From an uncultured Cryomorphaceae bacterium (GTDB lineage: Bacteria > Bacteroidota > Bacteroidia > Flavobacteriales > Schleiferiaceae): a stretch of DNA of 64,000 bases. Position 1 is the stretch's first letter. Each line of letters opens with the position of its first letter. Location: contig CAKZJV010000008.1 in the NCBI GenBank assembly GCA_937120475.1, forward strand, positions 1 to 64,000, in the 5' to 3' direction. Positions 15,665 to 24,473 of this stretch are shown here, one piece after another. The notes under the pieces are model-generated. The model was not told where the DNA came from, did not search any database, and saw nothing but the letters and a program-made list of their open reading frames with translations. The position numbers and the translations under genes were made by a program.

Positions 15665-17022
15665 ACTATTGTTGTTTTAAGATTAGAACTCGTTTCAGAA
15701 GCAGGCTTTTTCCCATACCAGCGGTTGAACACCATGCAGGCGGTCAAGTCTCCAGTTACGTTTACTGCGGTTCGGAACATCCCCAACAGTCTTTCCACAC
15801 CAATAATGATGATAATACCTTCGGCAGGAATGCCTGCACTGCTCAGGACAGATGCAAGGATGACCACCCCACCGCCCGGGATAGCGGGGGTGCCGATGGA
15901 GGCGGCCACAATGGTTATGACCACCACAATGATGTTCAGCAGGCTCATTTCCAGCCCGTAGGCCTGGGCTATAAAAAGGGTGGTAACGGTTTGATAAAGG
16001 GCGGTACCATCCATGTTCACGGTAGCGCCAATTGGAATAATAAAGTTGCTGATAGATTTATCCACCTTGAGTTCTTCCTCGGCAGTTTGCAGCGAAAGGG
16101 GCATTACTGCGGCTGAACTGGTAGTGGAAAAAGCCAGCAATTGAGCGTCCCGGATTTTCCTGAGAAAGTGAAAAGGATTGCTCTTGCCAAGTAAGGCTAC
16201 CAGGGTAAGGTAAACTCCCACCAGCAATAACAATCCGGCCAGTACCACCAAAACATAATAACCTAAACCGGCCAGTGAGCTGAGCCCCACGCTGGAGGTA
16301 AGCTGAGCCATAAGGCCAAAAACAGCTATAGGCACCAGTTTCATGGCCCATTTCACTACGGTCATGCAAATTTCCTGAATGGCACTGAGCAGCAACTTTA
16401 CCGGGCGCAATAGGTTTTCGGGCAAGGCCAGCACCGCCACGCCAATGATGATGGTAAATATCACGATGCTCAGCATCTCGCCACTTACCATGGCCGCCAG
16501 CGGGTTTTCGGGAAGCAGGTTGGAAATGGCACTGGGTATGCTGTTGATGCCAAAGGAAAGTTCAGCACCTCCCTGGGCCGTGCCGGCCAGTTCCTCAGCG
16601 TGCTCGGTAGCGGCTTGCTCGTGCAGGTAGTTGCCCGATTTGAAAAGTGTGGCCAGTATTACACCTATGGTAACAGAAATGGTGGTAGTGCCCACAAAAT
16701 AAAGCAGCACACCTCCCCCCAGCTTCTTGAGGTTTTCTTTGTCGTTGCTGGCAATGCCGGTGATGATGGAAGCCACAATCAGCGGTATCATAATCATCTG
16801 TACCAGCTTGAGAAACAGGATGCCGGGCAGGGCCAGCCAATTGCCCAATACATCTGCTGTATCCTTACTCAACCAACCATTTTGTGGGCTTAGCAACAGG
16901 CCAAAACCCACTCCCAGAAACAGGGCGATAATCACCTTCAGCCATAGGCGGTTCTCCACCAACTTTTGCAAGTAGGTGTTCAGTGATTTAAGGCTCCTTA
17001 TTTCCGAATCAAAGATGCTCAT
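15661..17022 (-). CDS. Dicarboxylate/amino acid:cation symporter (SDF/GltP-DctA family)
   Basis: A 453-aa sodium- or proton-coupled carrier for glutamate, aspartate or C4-dicarboxylates. Seen in the sequence are LFLKLVQMIMIPLIVASI (start of the conserved core), the serine-rich hairpin AFSTTSSAAVMP, GATVNMDGTALYQ (substrate and cation site) and the second hairpin region GIPGGG-like AIPGGGVVIL. The length is normal. It follows the type II GAPDH gene by 18 bases, in which a 22-bp tandem repeat has formed. A link to central carbon metabolism is plausible but not shown. Confidence 0.88.
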   Translation of the reverse strand: MSIFDSEIRSLKSLNTYLQKLVENRLWLKVIIALFLGVGFGLLLSPQNGWLSKDTADVLGNWLALPGILFLKLVQMIMIPLIVASIITGIASNDKENLKKLGGGVLLYFVGTTTISVTIGVILATLFKSGNYLHEQAATEHAEELAGTAQGGAELSFGINSIPSAISNLLPENPLAAMVSGEMLSIVIFTIIIGVAVLALPENLLRPVKLLLSAIQEICMTVVKWAMKLVPIAVFGLMAQLTSSVGLSSLAGLGYYVLVVLAGLLLLVGVYLTLVALLGKSNPFHFLRKIRDAQLLAFSTTSSAAVMPLSLQTAEEELKVDKSISNFIIPIGATVNMDGTALYQTVTTLFIAQAYGLEMSLLNIIVVVITIVAASIGTPAIPGGGVVILASVLSSAGIPAEGIIIIIGVERLLGMFRTAVNVTGDLTACMVFNRWYGKKPASETSSNLKTTIV

Positions 17023-17075
17023 TGGTTTATACCCAGACTTTTATTGGTTTATGCCCAGGCTTTCATTGGTTTTGA
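17021..17075. repeat. 22-bp tandem repeat at the GAPDH/symporter junction
   Basis: Two 22-base units (17021-17042 and 17043-17064) starting ATTGGTTTAT and differing at a few positions, plus a partial third copy. The array contains the last codons of the GAPDH gene and the start codon of the symporter, so it probably arose by slippage after the genes were joined. Confidence 0.7.
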
Positions 17076-18063
17076 CAATAGATTTTTCTGCACTTTCTTC
17101 AATTCCGGTGAGGGCGCGGATGGCATCAATCGTCTCCGGGATTACGATGGCCTGGTTGTCCACCACGTAGGCATAGAAAAGCTCATCGCCCTCCACTTTC
17201 AGCATATCCTCCCAAAGGGCTACTTCATACATATCGCCCCAGGGCCTTCCGGCATCCAAATACATTTCCTTTATGGTGTTATTGGATACCAGCCCATCAC
17301 TATAATTGATAAATTGAATACGACTTGAGGTTTTGAAAGCCTCCAGCACCTCTTCCTTTGACGCCTCACGGGTAAGCCGTACATTCCAGTAGTGGAGATG
17401 GCTCAGGGTTTCGGGTACTTTTACCGCTGCTGTTATCACATCCAGTTCAGGATCCACGCTTTGGGCATCGGGCCCCTGGTGGCTGGGGATGTCTTTTTCA
17501 GGGACCATGGTGTTCATAATCCCGCCTAGGTGGCTTTCCCACGGATCAGTGGCCCTGCGCAGCAAGGTGCCCCGTGCGCTTTGCAGCAATCCCGCCCGTT
17601 TTAGAGCCGTAAGCGTTCTTAAAATGGAAGTGGTATTGCACGACACTACCCGGGTGCTGTCCCGGTTAAGGGCAGAGTCGTAGTTGTTTTCCGCACCAAA
17701 GGAATGCCCGGTAGTCTCGTGTTTTTCGCCCCCTTGTAGGATAAATTTTATACCCAGTTTTTTGTAGGTTTCCACGTTCTGGGCGGCAATCTTTTTTGGG
17801 GTACAGTCCACGGCCAGGTCTGCCTGGTTGAGCAATTCATCCATAGTCCCTTCAACCTGTACCCCGGCTGCCTGCATATTTTGGCGGGCTTCAGCAGTAG
17901 CTGCATAAACCTGGTATCCCTTCCTGACGGCAGTTTGTATGCGCCAGTCGCTGATCACGTCAGCTACTCCGGTGAGTTCCATATCGTCTTGCAGTGCGAC
18001 TGCATCGGCCACTCTTTTGCCGATGACGCCATATCCGATAATTGCTATTTTTTGTTTAGTCAT
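17041..18063 (-). CDS. Type II (archaeal-type) glyceraldehyde-3-phosphate dehydrogenase
   Basis: A 340-aa enzyme oxidising glyceraldehyde-3-phosphate with NAD(P)+ and phosphate. It matches the archaeal class II enzyme and not bacterial GapA: Rossmann motif IIGYGVIGKRVADAV at 8-22, then TPKKI, QGGEKHE and the catalytic SCNTTS with Cys142. RRATDPWESH and NTMVPE-like segments also fit. Class II GAPDH is rare in bacteria and suggests ancient transfer. It overlaps the K+ channel gene by 4 bases. Its presence alongside archaeal-like PRPP synthetase and AMP phosphorylase points to a block acquired as a unit. Confidence 0.9.
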   Translation of the reverse strand: MTKQKIAIIGYGVIGKRVADAVALQDDMELTGVADVISDWRIQTAVRKGYQVYAATAEARQNMQAAGVQVEGTMDELLNQADLAVDCTPKKIAAQNVETYKKLGIKFILQGGEKHETTGHSFGAENNYDSALNRDSTRVVSCNTTSILRTLTALKRAGLLQSARGTLLRRATDPWESHLGGIMNTMVPEKDIPSHQGPDAQSVDPELDVITAAVKVPETLSHLHYWNVRLTREASKEEVLEAFKTSSRIQFINYSDGLVSNNTIKEMYLDAGRPWGDMYEVALWEDMLKVEGDELFYAYVVDNQAIVIPETIDAIRALTGIEESAEKSIVKTNESLGINQ

Positions 18064-18620
18064 CTTTTTGGATTATTAGTGTTGATGTGAATATTGTTGA
18101 TATTGGACAGACCAAAAATGACCATCACAAAGCTTTGGCCGATCTCAATAATCGTTATGAGCTTTGCCGGAGTGGACAGTGGAGCGACATCTCCATAACC
18201 TACTGATGCAAAAGTCACTACACTGAAATAAAACAGTTCAAACAGGTGATCCAGGTACCCAAATCCTGCAGTAGTTTCCAGACCCTTGAAAGAATTAGAA
18301 TTGGCAGCATTAAGGCAGGTATAATCTGCGGCAAAGGAGAAAATTATCAGTACAATGAGAATTCCGAAAACTGAAAGTAATTGCCTGAATGAGTGGCATA
18401 ATCGGATAGACTTATTGACCTGCCTGAAAGTAAAGAAGGTGAAGTACAGCGTTTTGAAAAAGGCCAATAAAAGGACCAGGTAAGGCACCCAGCTAAGGCG
18501 ATGATCAACAAACTGCATAAAATATACATAAGCCACGGCAATACCCACCACCAGCAGGAGCGCAGGGCTTATCTGCCTGAAATAGGATACTAAAAAATGT
18601 GTATGCCTGGATATTGTCAT
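18060..18620 (-). CDS. Two-helix potassium channel
   Basis: A 186-aa membrane protein with about four hydrophobic helices. The last two enclose the pore loop FSVVTFASVGYGDVAP, which contains the K+ selectivity filter SVGYGD. No cytoplasmic RCK or cyclic-nucleotide domain follows, so regulation is not evident. It overlaps both neighbours by 4 bases (MFS gene upstream, GAPDH gene downstream), so it is firmly in the operon. Confidence 0.88.
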   Translation of the reverse strand: MTISRHTHFLVSYFRQISPALLLVVGIAVAYVYFMQFVDHRLSWVPYLVLLLAFFKTLYFTFFTFRQVNKSIRLCHSFRQLLSVFGILIVLIIFSFAADYTCLNAANSNSFKGLETTAGFGYLDHLFELFYFSVVTFASVGYGDVAPLSTPAKLITIIEIGQSFVMVIFGLSNINNIHINTNNPKR

Positions 18621-19843
18621 TTAAATTGTTTTTGAAAACTAATTAAGGAAGTGGCCACCAACAGGCCACCGGTTATATAAAAAGGGCTGCCCGGGCTGAG
18701 GGCGTACAGTGCCGTTCCCGCCAGTGGGCCGGTGATCTGGCCAATGCCGCTAAATGACGATTGCATACCCAAGGCCCAACCGGACGATGCCGGATCTTTG
18801 AGGGATACCAGGGCGAGTAAATTGGGCACCACCAGCGAAGCTCCAAGCCCAAAGATGCCTATAGCCAGCAGAATGACCCAAGGGGTTTGGCTGAGCACAA
18901 ACACTGGCAGGGTGAGGCCGGCAATCAAGAAGCCCAGGGCCATTTGTTTTTCGGGGTTACGGATAACCAACGAGCCCCACTTTGCCACAATCGGTTGCAA
19001 AACGGCCATTACCAACCCACAGATAAGCAGGCCTGCGCCAATAAAAGCCACCGAAAACTGCCCGGAATCTTTAATGAACAATGGGAAAACACTTTCAAAG
19101 GAGGTAATGCCCAATTGCAGCACCAGCGAGAGCAGGAGCAGCCTTCCAAAGAGGTGCCATTTGCCTTGTGGGAAAAAAGAGGTCACCTTACGGTTGTGTG
19201 CTTTGACAACCTTAACCGGCTTAACGTTTTTCAAAAACGCCAATGCCAGTGTGAGGGCCATCAGCCCAATGAGCGCCAGTACAAGAAAAGGAACGCTGAA
19301 GCGGTCAATCAGTAAGTGGAAGGATGGCTCCCAGCGCAAATGCCAGTTGCTGCCGATCAGCAGGCCACTAATGCCCGGTCCGGTAACCACGCCAGCACTC
19401 ACGGCCGTGCCGGCCCAGGCCATGGCTTTGGTGCGGTTGGCCTCTTCGGTGATTTCTGAAATAAAGGCGTTGATCACCGGCACCAGGAAGGAAGAAAACA
19501 AGCTCCCTACAATCCTGGCCACGTATAACATGGTGAGCGTAGTGCTAAAAGCGATCATCACCTGCATAAGGACAAAACCCCCCAAACCGAGTATAATGGG
19601 CCATTTTGGCCCCAACCGGTCGGCTACCCTTCCCCAAAAGGGAGCGGTAAAGACCAGCGCAACCGGGTAGATAGCGGTGAGAATGCCGAAGTGAAAAGCG
19701 ATGTTGTCCGGTGGGGTGGAGCTGGTCATGATCCGCTCCAGGAAAAAAGGCAGTACCGGCAACAGCACGCCATAGCCCATCATCACCACGAAAAGGCAAG
19801 TGAGTAATATTAAAAGATTGGTATGGATCTTTGACGATGGCAT
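18617..19843 (-). CDS. MFS drug-efflux-type transporter (TetA-like)
   Basis: A 408-aa major facilitator with 12 predicted helices. The loop 2-3 signature is PFWGRVADRLGPKWPIILG and helix 5 holds VSAGVVTGPGISGLL, the antiporter motif C of drug:H+ antiporters. This makes an exporter likely; the substrate is unknown. Similar TetA-like proteins are frequent in Bacteroidota. It starts 7 bases after the YHS gene stops and overlaps the K+ channel by 4. Confidence 0.85.
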   Translation of the reverse strand: MPSSKIHTNLLILLTCLFVVMMGYGVLLPVLPFFLERIMTSSTPPDNIAFHFGILTAIYPVALVFTAPFWGRVADRLGPKWPIILGLGGFVLMQVMIAFSTTLTMLYVARIVGSLFSSFLVPVINAFISEITEEANRTKAMAWAGTAVSAGVVTGPGISGLLIGSNWHLRWEPSFHLLIDRFSVPFLVLALIGLMALTLALAFLKNVKPVKVVKAHNRKVTSFFPQGKWHLFGRLLLLSLVLQLGITSFESVFPLFIKDSGQFSVAFIGAGLLICGLVMAVLQPIVAKWGSLVIRNPEKQMALGFLIAGLTLPVFVLSQTPWVILLAIGIFGLGASLVVPNLLALVSLKDPASSGWALGMQSSFSGIGQITGPLAGTALYALSPGSPFYITGGLLVATSLISFQKQFK

Positions 19844-19850
19844 GCCTACA

Positions 19851-20225
19851 TTAATGATTTACCCCAATGATCATAGCCGCTATCATGCCTGCCACCATTA
19901 CAACCCCTAAGGCGGGCCCCCACCATCCCAGGCGGTTCATGCCCATGTGGCCGTTGTGGCGGTTTTGCTCCTGGGCAAAGCGGGCGGGATTTTGCTTAAA
20001 TACAGCCAGGCATTCAGCCGAGCTGAAATAATAGGTGCGGCCTTCGTACTCATACTTCAAATCAGTAGTCGCCTCTACCGTGTTGCCACATACCGGGTCT
20101 ATATAAGCCTGTGAATTGTTTTGCGAATACATCCGAGGGCCTGCACACGCAGCCTGCATCAGCACTATTCCAATCAGGGTGAAACCTACAAGGGTTTTGC
20201 GGTATAAATCTTTAATATTTTTCAT
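19851..20225 (-). CDS. YHS-domain membrane/lipoprotein
   Basis: A 124-aa protein: a lipoprotein-like signal (LMQAACAG), a YHS domain at about 41-84 (IDPVCGNTVEATTDLKYEYE followed by FSSAECLAVFKQNPARF) and a C-terminal membrane helix after a short HNGHMGMN segment. YHS domains bind copper or iron through the two conserved Cys and are typical of copper-handling loci. It follows the Met-rich lipoprotein by 11 bases. Confidence 0.83.
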   Translation of the reverse strand: MKNIKDLYRKTLVGFTLIGIVLMQAACAGPRMYSQNNSQAYIDPVCGNTVEATTDLKYEYEGRTYYFSSAECLAVFKQNPARFAQEQNRHNGHMGMNRLGWWGPALGVVMVAGMIAAMIIGVNH

Positions 20226-20236
20226 GGTAGGTGTTT

Positions 20237-20782
20237 TTAATGGTGGTCTTCGTGTGATTCGTCTTTTTTATCCATCCCATCCATTTCGCCTTTGCCTTGC
20301 ATCATGCCGTCACCCATGTCCATTCCGTCCATTCTCTTCATGCAGCTTTGCATACATTCATTGCTCATCATACCTTTCTGGTGCATTTGCTTCATCATGC
20401 TTTTCATCATGCCTTTGTGGTTGGCCATCATGCCTGTCATTTTTTTCTGCATGGTGCTATCACCCTCGGCCATTTGCATCATGTTCTGCATCATGCCTTG
20501 CATCATTTCCGGGTTTTCCTGCATCATTTCGCGCATATGGTCTTTATCGCCCATCATCATCTTCATCATACCCTTATTCTCCATCATCATCATTTTACCA
20601 TGCTCGCTGTTCATCATGGTTTCGTGCATTTCCATCATCATTTCATGGTCATTGGCTATGGTCTCCATGATCTCCTGGCGCTGGGTTTCATTTTCAAGTA
20701 CTGCTTCGGTGCCTGGTTGCTGGTTACATGCCGTAAAAAATAGAGCGGCTGTTGCTGTGAGCATTAAAATTGACTTTTTCAT
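20237..20782 (-). CDS. Methionine-rich lipoprotein, probable Cu(I)/Ag(I) binder
   Basis: A 181-aa lipoprotein with lipobox FFTAC and then an unusual composition: more than a quarter of residues are Met, in clusters such as MMMEMHETMM and KMMMMENKGMMKMMM, with two Cys near SNECMQSCMK and a His-rich end. Met clusters bind Cu(I) and Ag(I) outside the cytoplasm. The start at 20782 gives MKKSILML; 20788 is also possible. It is encoded between the universal stress protein and the YHS protein. No domain family is evident. Confidence 0.82.
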   Translation of the reverse strand: MKKSILMLTATAALFFTACNQQPGTEAVLENETQRQEIMETIANDHEMMMEMHETMMNSEHGKMMMMENKGMMKMMMGDKDHMREMMQENPEMMQGMMQNMMQMAEGDSTMQKKMTGMMANHKGMMKSMMKQMHQKGMMSNECMQSCMKRMDGMDMGDGMMQGKGEMDGMDKKDESHEDHH

Positions 20783-20814
20783 AATCATTGATTTTTAAAT
20801 GTTAGTTAATTGAA

Positions 20815-21654
20815 TTATTGATTTTTCAAGTTCATACTGAGTATGGAAGTTTCCGCATGGTTTACCAAACTCTCTGCTATACTCTTGGACATCATCCCAA
20901 GGAAGCCTGTTTTACCGTGCGTGGTAATAGCTATCATATCGGCATTTTGCCGTTTTGCAAAATGGCGGATGCCCCTTTCCTCATCCAGGGCATTGTAGAT
21001 GTTGATGGAGCAGGTTCCACCGCGCGGACAGTGCTTGAGGAAAGCCTGCATTTTTGCTTCACTCGTAGCTGTTTCCTCAAAGTTGTACATGGTATTGATG
21101 TACACCAGGTGAATATCAGCCTCCATGAGGTCGGCAAAGTCCACCACCTTGTGAAAATGTTCCTTTACATCCTCCTCAAAGCTGGAGGCAAACACGATGC
21201 TTTTCATCGGGAACCGGGGTGGCTTTTCTTTAACCACCAATACCGGGGCAGTGGCATGGCGAATGATCTTTTGGGCATTGGACCCCATAAACGTTTCCCG
21301 CGCACCACTGGCACCATGCGAACCCATTACCACAAAATCGTGATGGTAATTGCTTACATGCTTAGTGATTTCATCGCGCCCCGCATCAAAAGTGAGGAAG
21401 GTGCGCACTTTCAGGCCCAGGTCTTCGGCTCTTTTTTCCAATTGGGTCAGCTCATGTTTGGCATGACCTATTTGTTTCTGGGTGTCAGGGTAGTTTTTTT
21501 CTTTTTCCTTGTCCAGCTTTACCCAATCAACAGGTGTAGATTGTATGTGCAGAAAGTGTATTTCTGCTTTGGCTTTTTGAGCTATTTTCAAGGCATACTC
21601 ACAAGCATTATTTGCCAGGGGTGAAAAATCCGTTGGAACTAAGATGTTTTTCAT
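20815..21654 (-). CDS. Universal stress protein, tandem UspA domains
   Basis: A 279-aa cytoplasmic protein with two Usp domains (about 1-140 and 148-279). The first has ILVPTDFSPLANNACEYALK and an ATP-binding loop VMGSHGASGARETFMGSNAQ with PVLVVK; the second has ITTHGKTGFLGMMSKSIAESL, a slightly degenerate loop. Tandem Usp proteins respond to energy or metal stress. The ATG overlaps the stop of the PII-like gene by 4 bases. Confidence 0.88.
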   Translation of the reverse strand: MKNILVPTDFSPLANNACEYALKIAQKAKAEIHFLHIQSTPVDWVKLDKEKEKNYPDTQKQIGHAKHELTQLEKRAEDLGLKVRTFLTFDAGRDEITKHVSNYHHDFVVMGSHGASGARETFMGSNAQKIIRHATAPVLVVKEKPPRFPMKSIVFASSFEEDVKEHFHKVVDFADLMEADIHLVYINTMYNFEETATSEAKMQAFLKHCPRGGTCSINIYNALDEERGIRHFAKRQNADMIAITTHGKTGFLGMMSKSIAESLVNHAETSILSMNLKNQ

Positions 21655-22010
21655 GATTGATCGTTTTTATGATTGATTATTTCCTTACCAGTTTGGAAGT
21701 CACGCACGCGATAAGCTTCCAGCACCGGGGTTATGTAGATGAGGCCATCACCGGGCTTGCCGGTTTTTCCATTTTTATGGATGATCTCCACTATGGGTTC
21801 CACATTTTCGTCACGGGCCACTATCTCCAGCTTTTCCACCTTGCTGTGCGAAAAGGGATGCTTCAGGGAGGGAAAATCTGTATCCGGGTCGGTGTAGTTT
21901 CCGGTACCCTCGGCAGTGGTTACCGTAAAGCAGCAGAAACCTCCTTTTTCCAATCCTTCAATGACATCTTTAAGCATGAATGGCCGTAAGAATGCTTTAA
22001 TTTCTTTCAT
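21651..22010 (-). CDS. PII-like signalling protein with altered T-loop
   Basis: A 119-aa member of the GlnB/PII-like superfamily. It keeps the start KEIKAFLRPFMLKDVIEGLE, the KVEKLEIVARDENVEPIVEII core and the B-loop TGKPGDGLIYITPVLEAYRVR. The T-loop lacks the uridylylation motif RG-x-EYxV of true PII and instead reads TGNYTDPDTDFPSL, so it is not GlnB. PII-like members of this sort travel with RND metal efflux and membrane-protein operons. It overlaps the protease gene upstream (14 bases). It may bind nucleotide and modulate a neighbouring membrane protein. Confidence 0.82.
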   Translation of the reverse strand: MKEIKAFLRPFMLKDVIEGLEKGGFCCFTVTTAEGTGNYTDPDTDFPSLKHPFSHSKVEKLEIVARDENVEPIVEIIHKNGKTGKPGDGLIYITPVLEAYRVRDFQTGKEIINHKNDQS

Positions 22011-23124
22011 GATAATTTGATTTTATTGGTTCTGAAGTACTAATCGATTTAATTTGATCTCGAATCCTTAGTATTTCCTGGATATGCTTCTGGGAAATAG
22101 CCCCGTTGATTCGTCCGCCATGGGTCACAACCAGGTATTTTCTGGGATTACCCATCAGTTTACGTACTGCCGTGTTGAGGTCTGTATGCTCTGATACACC
22201 CTCTACATGGGGGATTATGATCTCGCCAATAGACCTTTCACTTGCACTGTTCTTATGGGCTTCCAGTAACTCATTGAAACTGGTGACACCCTGTATTTGC
22301 CCATCTATGCCCACAAAAAACAGTCGTTCCTGGCTGGCTATGGCATCTTTTACGGCTTCTGATATTGCCGCATCAGCCGATAGAACAGGAAGCTTTGTAA
22401 GCATCACATCCCTCACAAGCAAGCCCTTCAGGGAAGCCTTTTGACGTTCATAGGCCACTTCACCTCCGGCTCCGAGGTAAATGAAAAAGCCAATGAATAC
22501 CAACCAAAAGTTGGTGAAGAAACCAAGGAATACAAAAACAATGGCCAGCAGTTGCCCTATCCTGGCGGCAATGTTAGTTGCCTTCAATTTATCCATCCTG
22601 TAGGCCAGGAGGGCCCGCAGCACCCGCCCGCCATCCATCGGGAAAGCAGGAATGAGGTTGAACCCTGCCAAAATCACATTGGCCGCCATCAGGTTAAACC
22701 AAAAGTTGCCCCCGCCCATGTGATCCATTTCGCTGAGGGGCATCAGGCCACCTGAGGATTTTAACCACAGGTACAATCCGCCAGCTATCACTACATTAAC
22801 CGCAGGGCCAGCCAGGGCCACGGCCAGTTCCTGCCCAGGTTTATCGGGCATTTTCTCAAGGCTGGCTATTCCCCCTATAGGATAAAGAGTGATATTTCGA
22901 GTGGGAACACCGTAACTTTTGGCTGTTAGTGCATGGCCAAACTCATGCAGCACCACGCAGCCAAATAATGCCAGGACAAACACTGCTCCGTTCACACCTT
23001 CTGCCCAACCGTGCCCCATTTGGAAATGAAGCATAAAAATCCAGGCTATGATGATCCAAAAGCTCCAGTGAATAAAGACTTTTATTCCTGCAAAGCTACC
23101 TGCGTATAAAGACCATTGTTTCAT
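21997..23124 (-). CDS. Site-2 protease (M50) with CBS domain pair
   Basis: A 375-aa intramembrane zinc protease. Helix motif HEFGH at 60-64 supplies two zinc His and the catalytic Glu, and the second motif NLIPAFPMDGGRVLRALL gives the zinc Asp164. About six membrane helices are followed by CBS domains at about 230-350 (LLVRDVMLTKLPVLSADAAI and a second repeat), which in this family bind adenosyl ligands and may gate activity. Substrate unknown, perhaps an anti-sigma factor. It overlaps the NDH-2 gene by 4 bases. Confidence 0.88.
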   Translation of the reverse strand: MKQWSLYAGSFAGIKVFIHWSFWIIIAWIFMLHFQMGHGWAEGVNGAVFVLALFGCVVLHEFGHALTAKSYGVPTRNITLYPIGGIASLEKMPDKPGQELAVALAGPAVNVVIAGGLYLWLKSSGGLMPLSEMDHMGGGNFWFNLMAANVILAGFNLIPAFPMDGGRVLRALLAYRMDKLKATNIAARIGQLLAIVFVFLGFFTNFWLVFIGFFIYLGAGGEVAYERQKASLKGLLVRDVMLTKLPVLSADAAISEAVKDAIASQERLFFVGIDGQIQGVTSFNELLEAHKNSASERSIGEIIIPHVEGVSEHTDLNTAVRKLMGNPRKYLVVTHGGRINGAISQKHIQEILRIRDQIKSISTSEPIKSNYHERN

Positions 23125-24473
23125 GCTTCGGATTTTTTATATTTCTGTTCTGTGAATATTTCAGATTTGCGCTCTGCTCTGAAGTTATATTTCCTGATGA
23201 TCAATCGGTTACTTTTCTCATAATTGAAATAGCTCCACATCCAGTTTAGCCCAACAAAAACCTTATTGCGAAAGCCACTGATAGACATCAGGTGTACCAC
23301 CGACCACAGCAACCAAGCGGCATAGCCTCCAAACTGAAAACGGGCTATATCGGCCACTGCCCGGTTTTTGCCAATTGTGGCAAGTGAGCCTTTATCTTGG
23401 TATTGGAAAGGGCGAAAACTTTTACCCTGCGCCAGCCTCAGCAGATTATTTCCTAATAACCTTCCTTGCTGGATGGCGACCTGGGCCACCATGGGGTGAC
23501 CTTTGGGATATTTTAAATCGCTTACCGAAGCAACATCGCCCGTGGCAAAGAGATTTACAGAGCCTTTTACCCGCAGATACTCATCGGTAACAATCCGATT
23601 GGCCTTTCCTATACCATTGCGTGCAACCCCTTTTGGATAGCTGCCCTTAACTCCTGCTGTCCAAACCAAAGTGGCCGCTTCCAATTCTTTTGAATCATCC
23701 GTCTGTGCTACTTTTCCATCATAATTGGTCACAGCCGTATTCAGTATCACCTCCACGCCAAGTTTTTTGAGATACTTTAGAGTCTTGCCTGAGGCTTTGG
23801 AAGACATTCCATTTAAAAGTTGATCTCCCGCTTCCAGTAGATAAATGTTCATGTCATACGGCATCAGTTCAGGATAGTCTTTGGATAGGATGTAATTGCG
23901 GAACTCGGCCAGGGCACCGGCCATTTCCACCCCTGCCGGGCCGCCTCCCACAATTATGAAGTTGCTGAGGATATCCTTTTCCTTAAAATCGCAGGTAATG
24001 GCGGCTTTCTCCAGGTTTTGCAGCATAATGTGGCGGATGTTCAAAGCTTCACGAATGTCTTTCATCCCGGTGCTGTTTTCCCTTAGCTGCTCCAAACCGA
24101 AGAAATTGGTTTGGCTGCCAGTGGCCAGCACCAGGTAATCGTAGCTCAGGCCGCCTTTATCCGTATAAATCTGCTGTATTTCAGGCTCAATCTCCTCTAC
24201 TTCAGCCATGCGGTACACCAAGTTTTTGTACCCCGAAAACATTTTCCGAAAAGGGAATACGATGCTATCCGGCTCAAGACCACTGGTAGCTACCTGGTAG
24301 AGCAAAGGCTGAAATTGATGGAAATTATTCCTGTCCAGCAAAACCACCTGATAGGGGCTGTTTTTCAGTTTTTTGGCCAGTGCGATTCCGGCAAAGCCAC
24401 CCCCGATGATCACCACCCTGGGCTGCTTACTGTCCGGCAGGCATATTTGCTGATCTGTTTTACAGGCTTCCAT
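23121..24473 (-). CDS. Type II NADH dehydrogenase-like FAD oxidoreductase
   Basis: A 450-aa NAD(P)H:quinone oxidoreductase of the NDH-2 family. The FAD motif is VVIIGGGFAGIALAKKL, the quinone region has NNFHQFQPLLYQVA, the NAD(P)H motif is FIIVGGGPAGVEMAGALAE, and the second FAD motif is LFATGDVA. A C-terminal amphipathic or hydrophobic stretch (WLLWSVVHLMSISGF) would anchor it to the membrane. A close paralogue lies at 48672-49952 in the core region, so this is probably an accessory copy carried by the island. Confidence 0.9.
   Translation of the reverse strand: MEACKTDQQICLPDSKQPRVVIIGGGFAGIALAKKLKNSPYQVVLLDRNNFHQFQPLLYQVATSGLEPDSIVFPFRKMFSGYKNLVYRMAEVEEIEPEIQQIYTDKGGLSYDYLVLATGSQTNFFGLEQLRENSTGMKDIREALNIRHIMLQNLEKAAITCDFKEKDILSNFIIVGGGPAGVEMAGALAEFRNYILSKDYPELMPYDMNIYLLEAGDQLLNGMSSKASGKTLKYLKKLGVEVILNTAVTNYDGKVAQTDDSKELEAATLVWTAGVKGSYPKGVARNGIGKANRIVTDEYLRVKGSVNLFATGDVASVSDLKYPKGHPMVAQVAIQQGRLLGNNLLRLAQGKSFRPFQYQDKGSLATIGKNRAVADIARFQFGGYAAWLLWSVVHLMSISGFRNKVFVGLNWMWSYFNYEKSNRLIIRKYNFRAERKSEIFTEQKYKKSEA

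Noticed and set aside
20297-20743. A His-rich plus-strand frame opposite the Met-rich lipoprotein
   Set aside because: CAT is the complement of ATG, so Met-rich coding automatically gives His-rich antisense.
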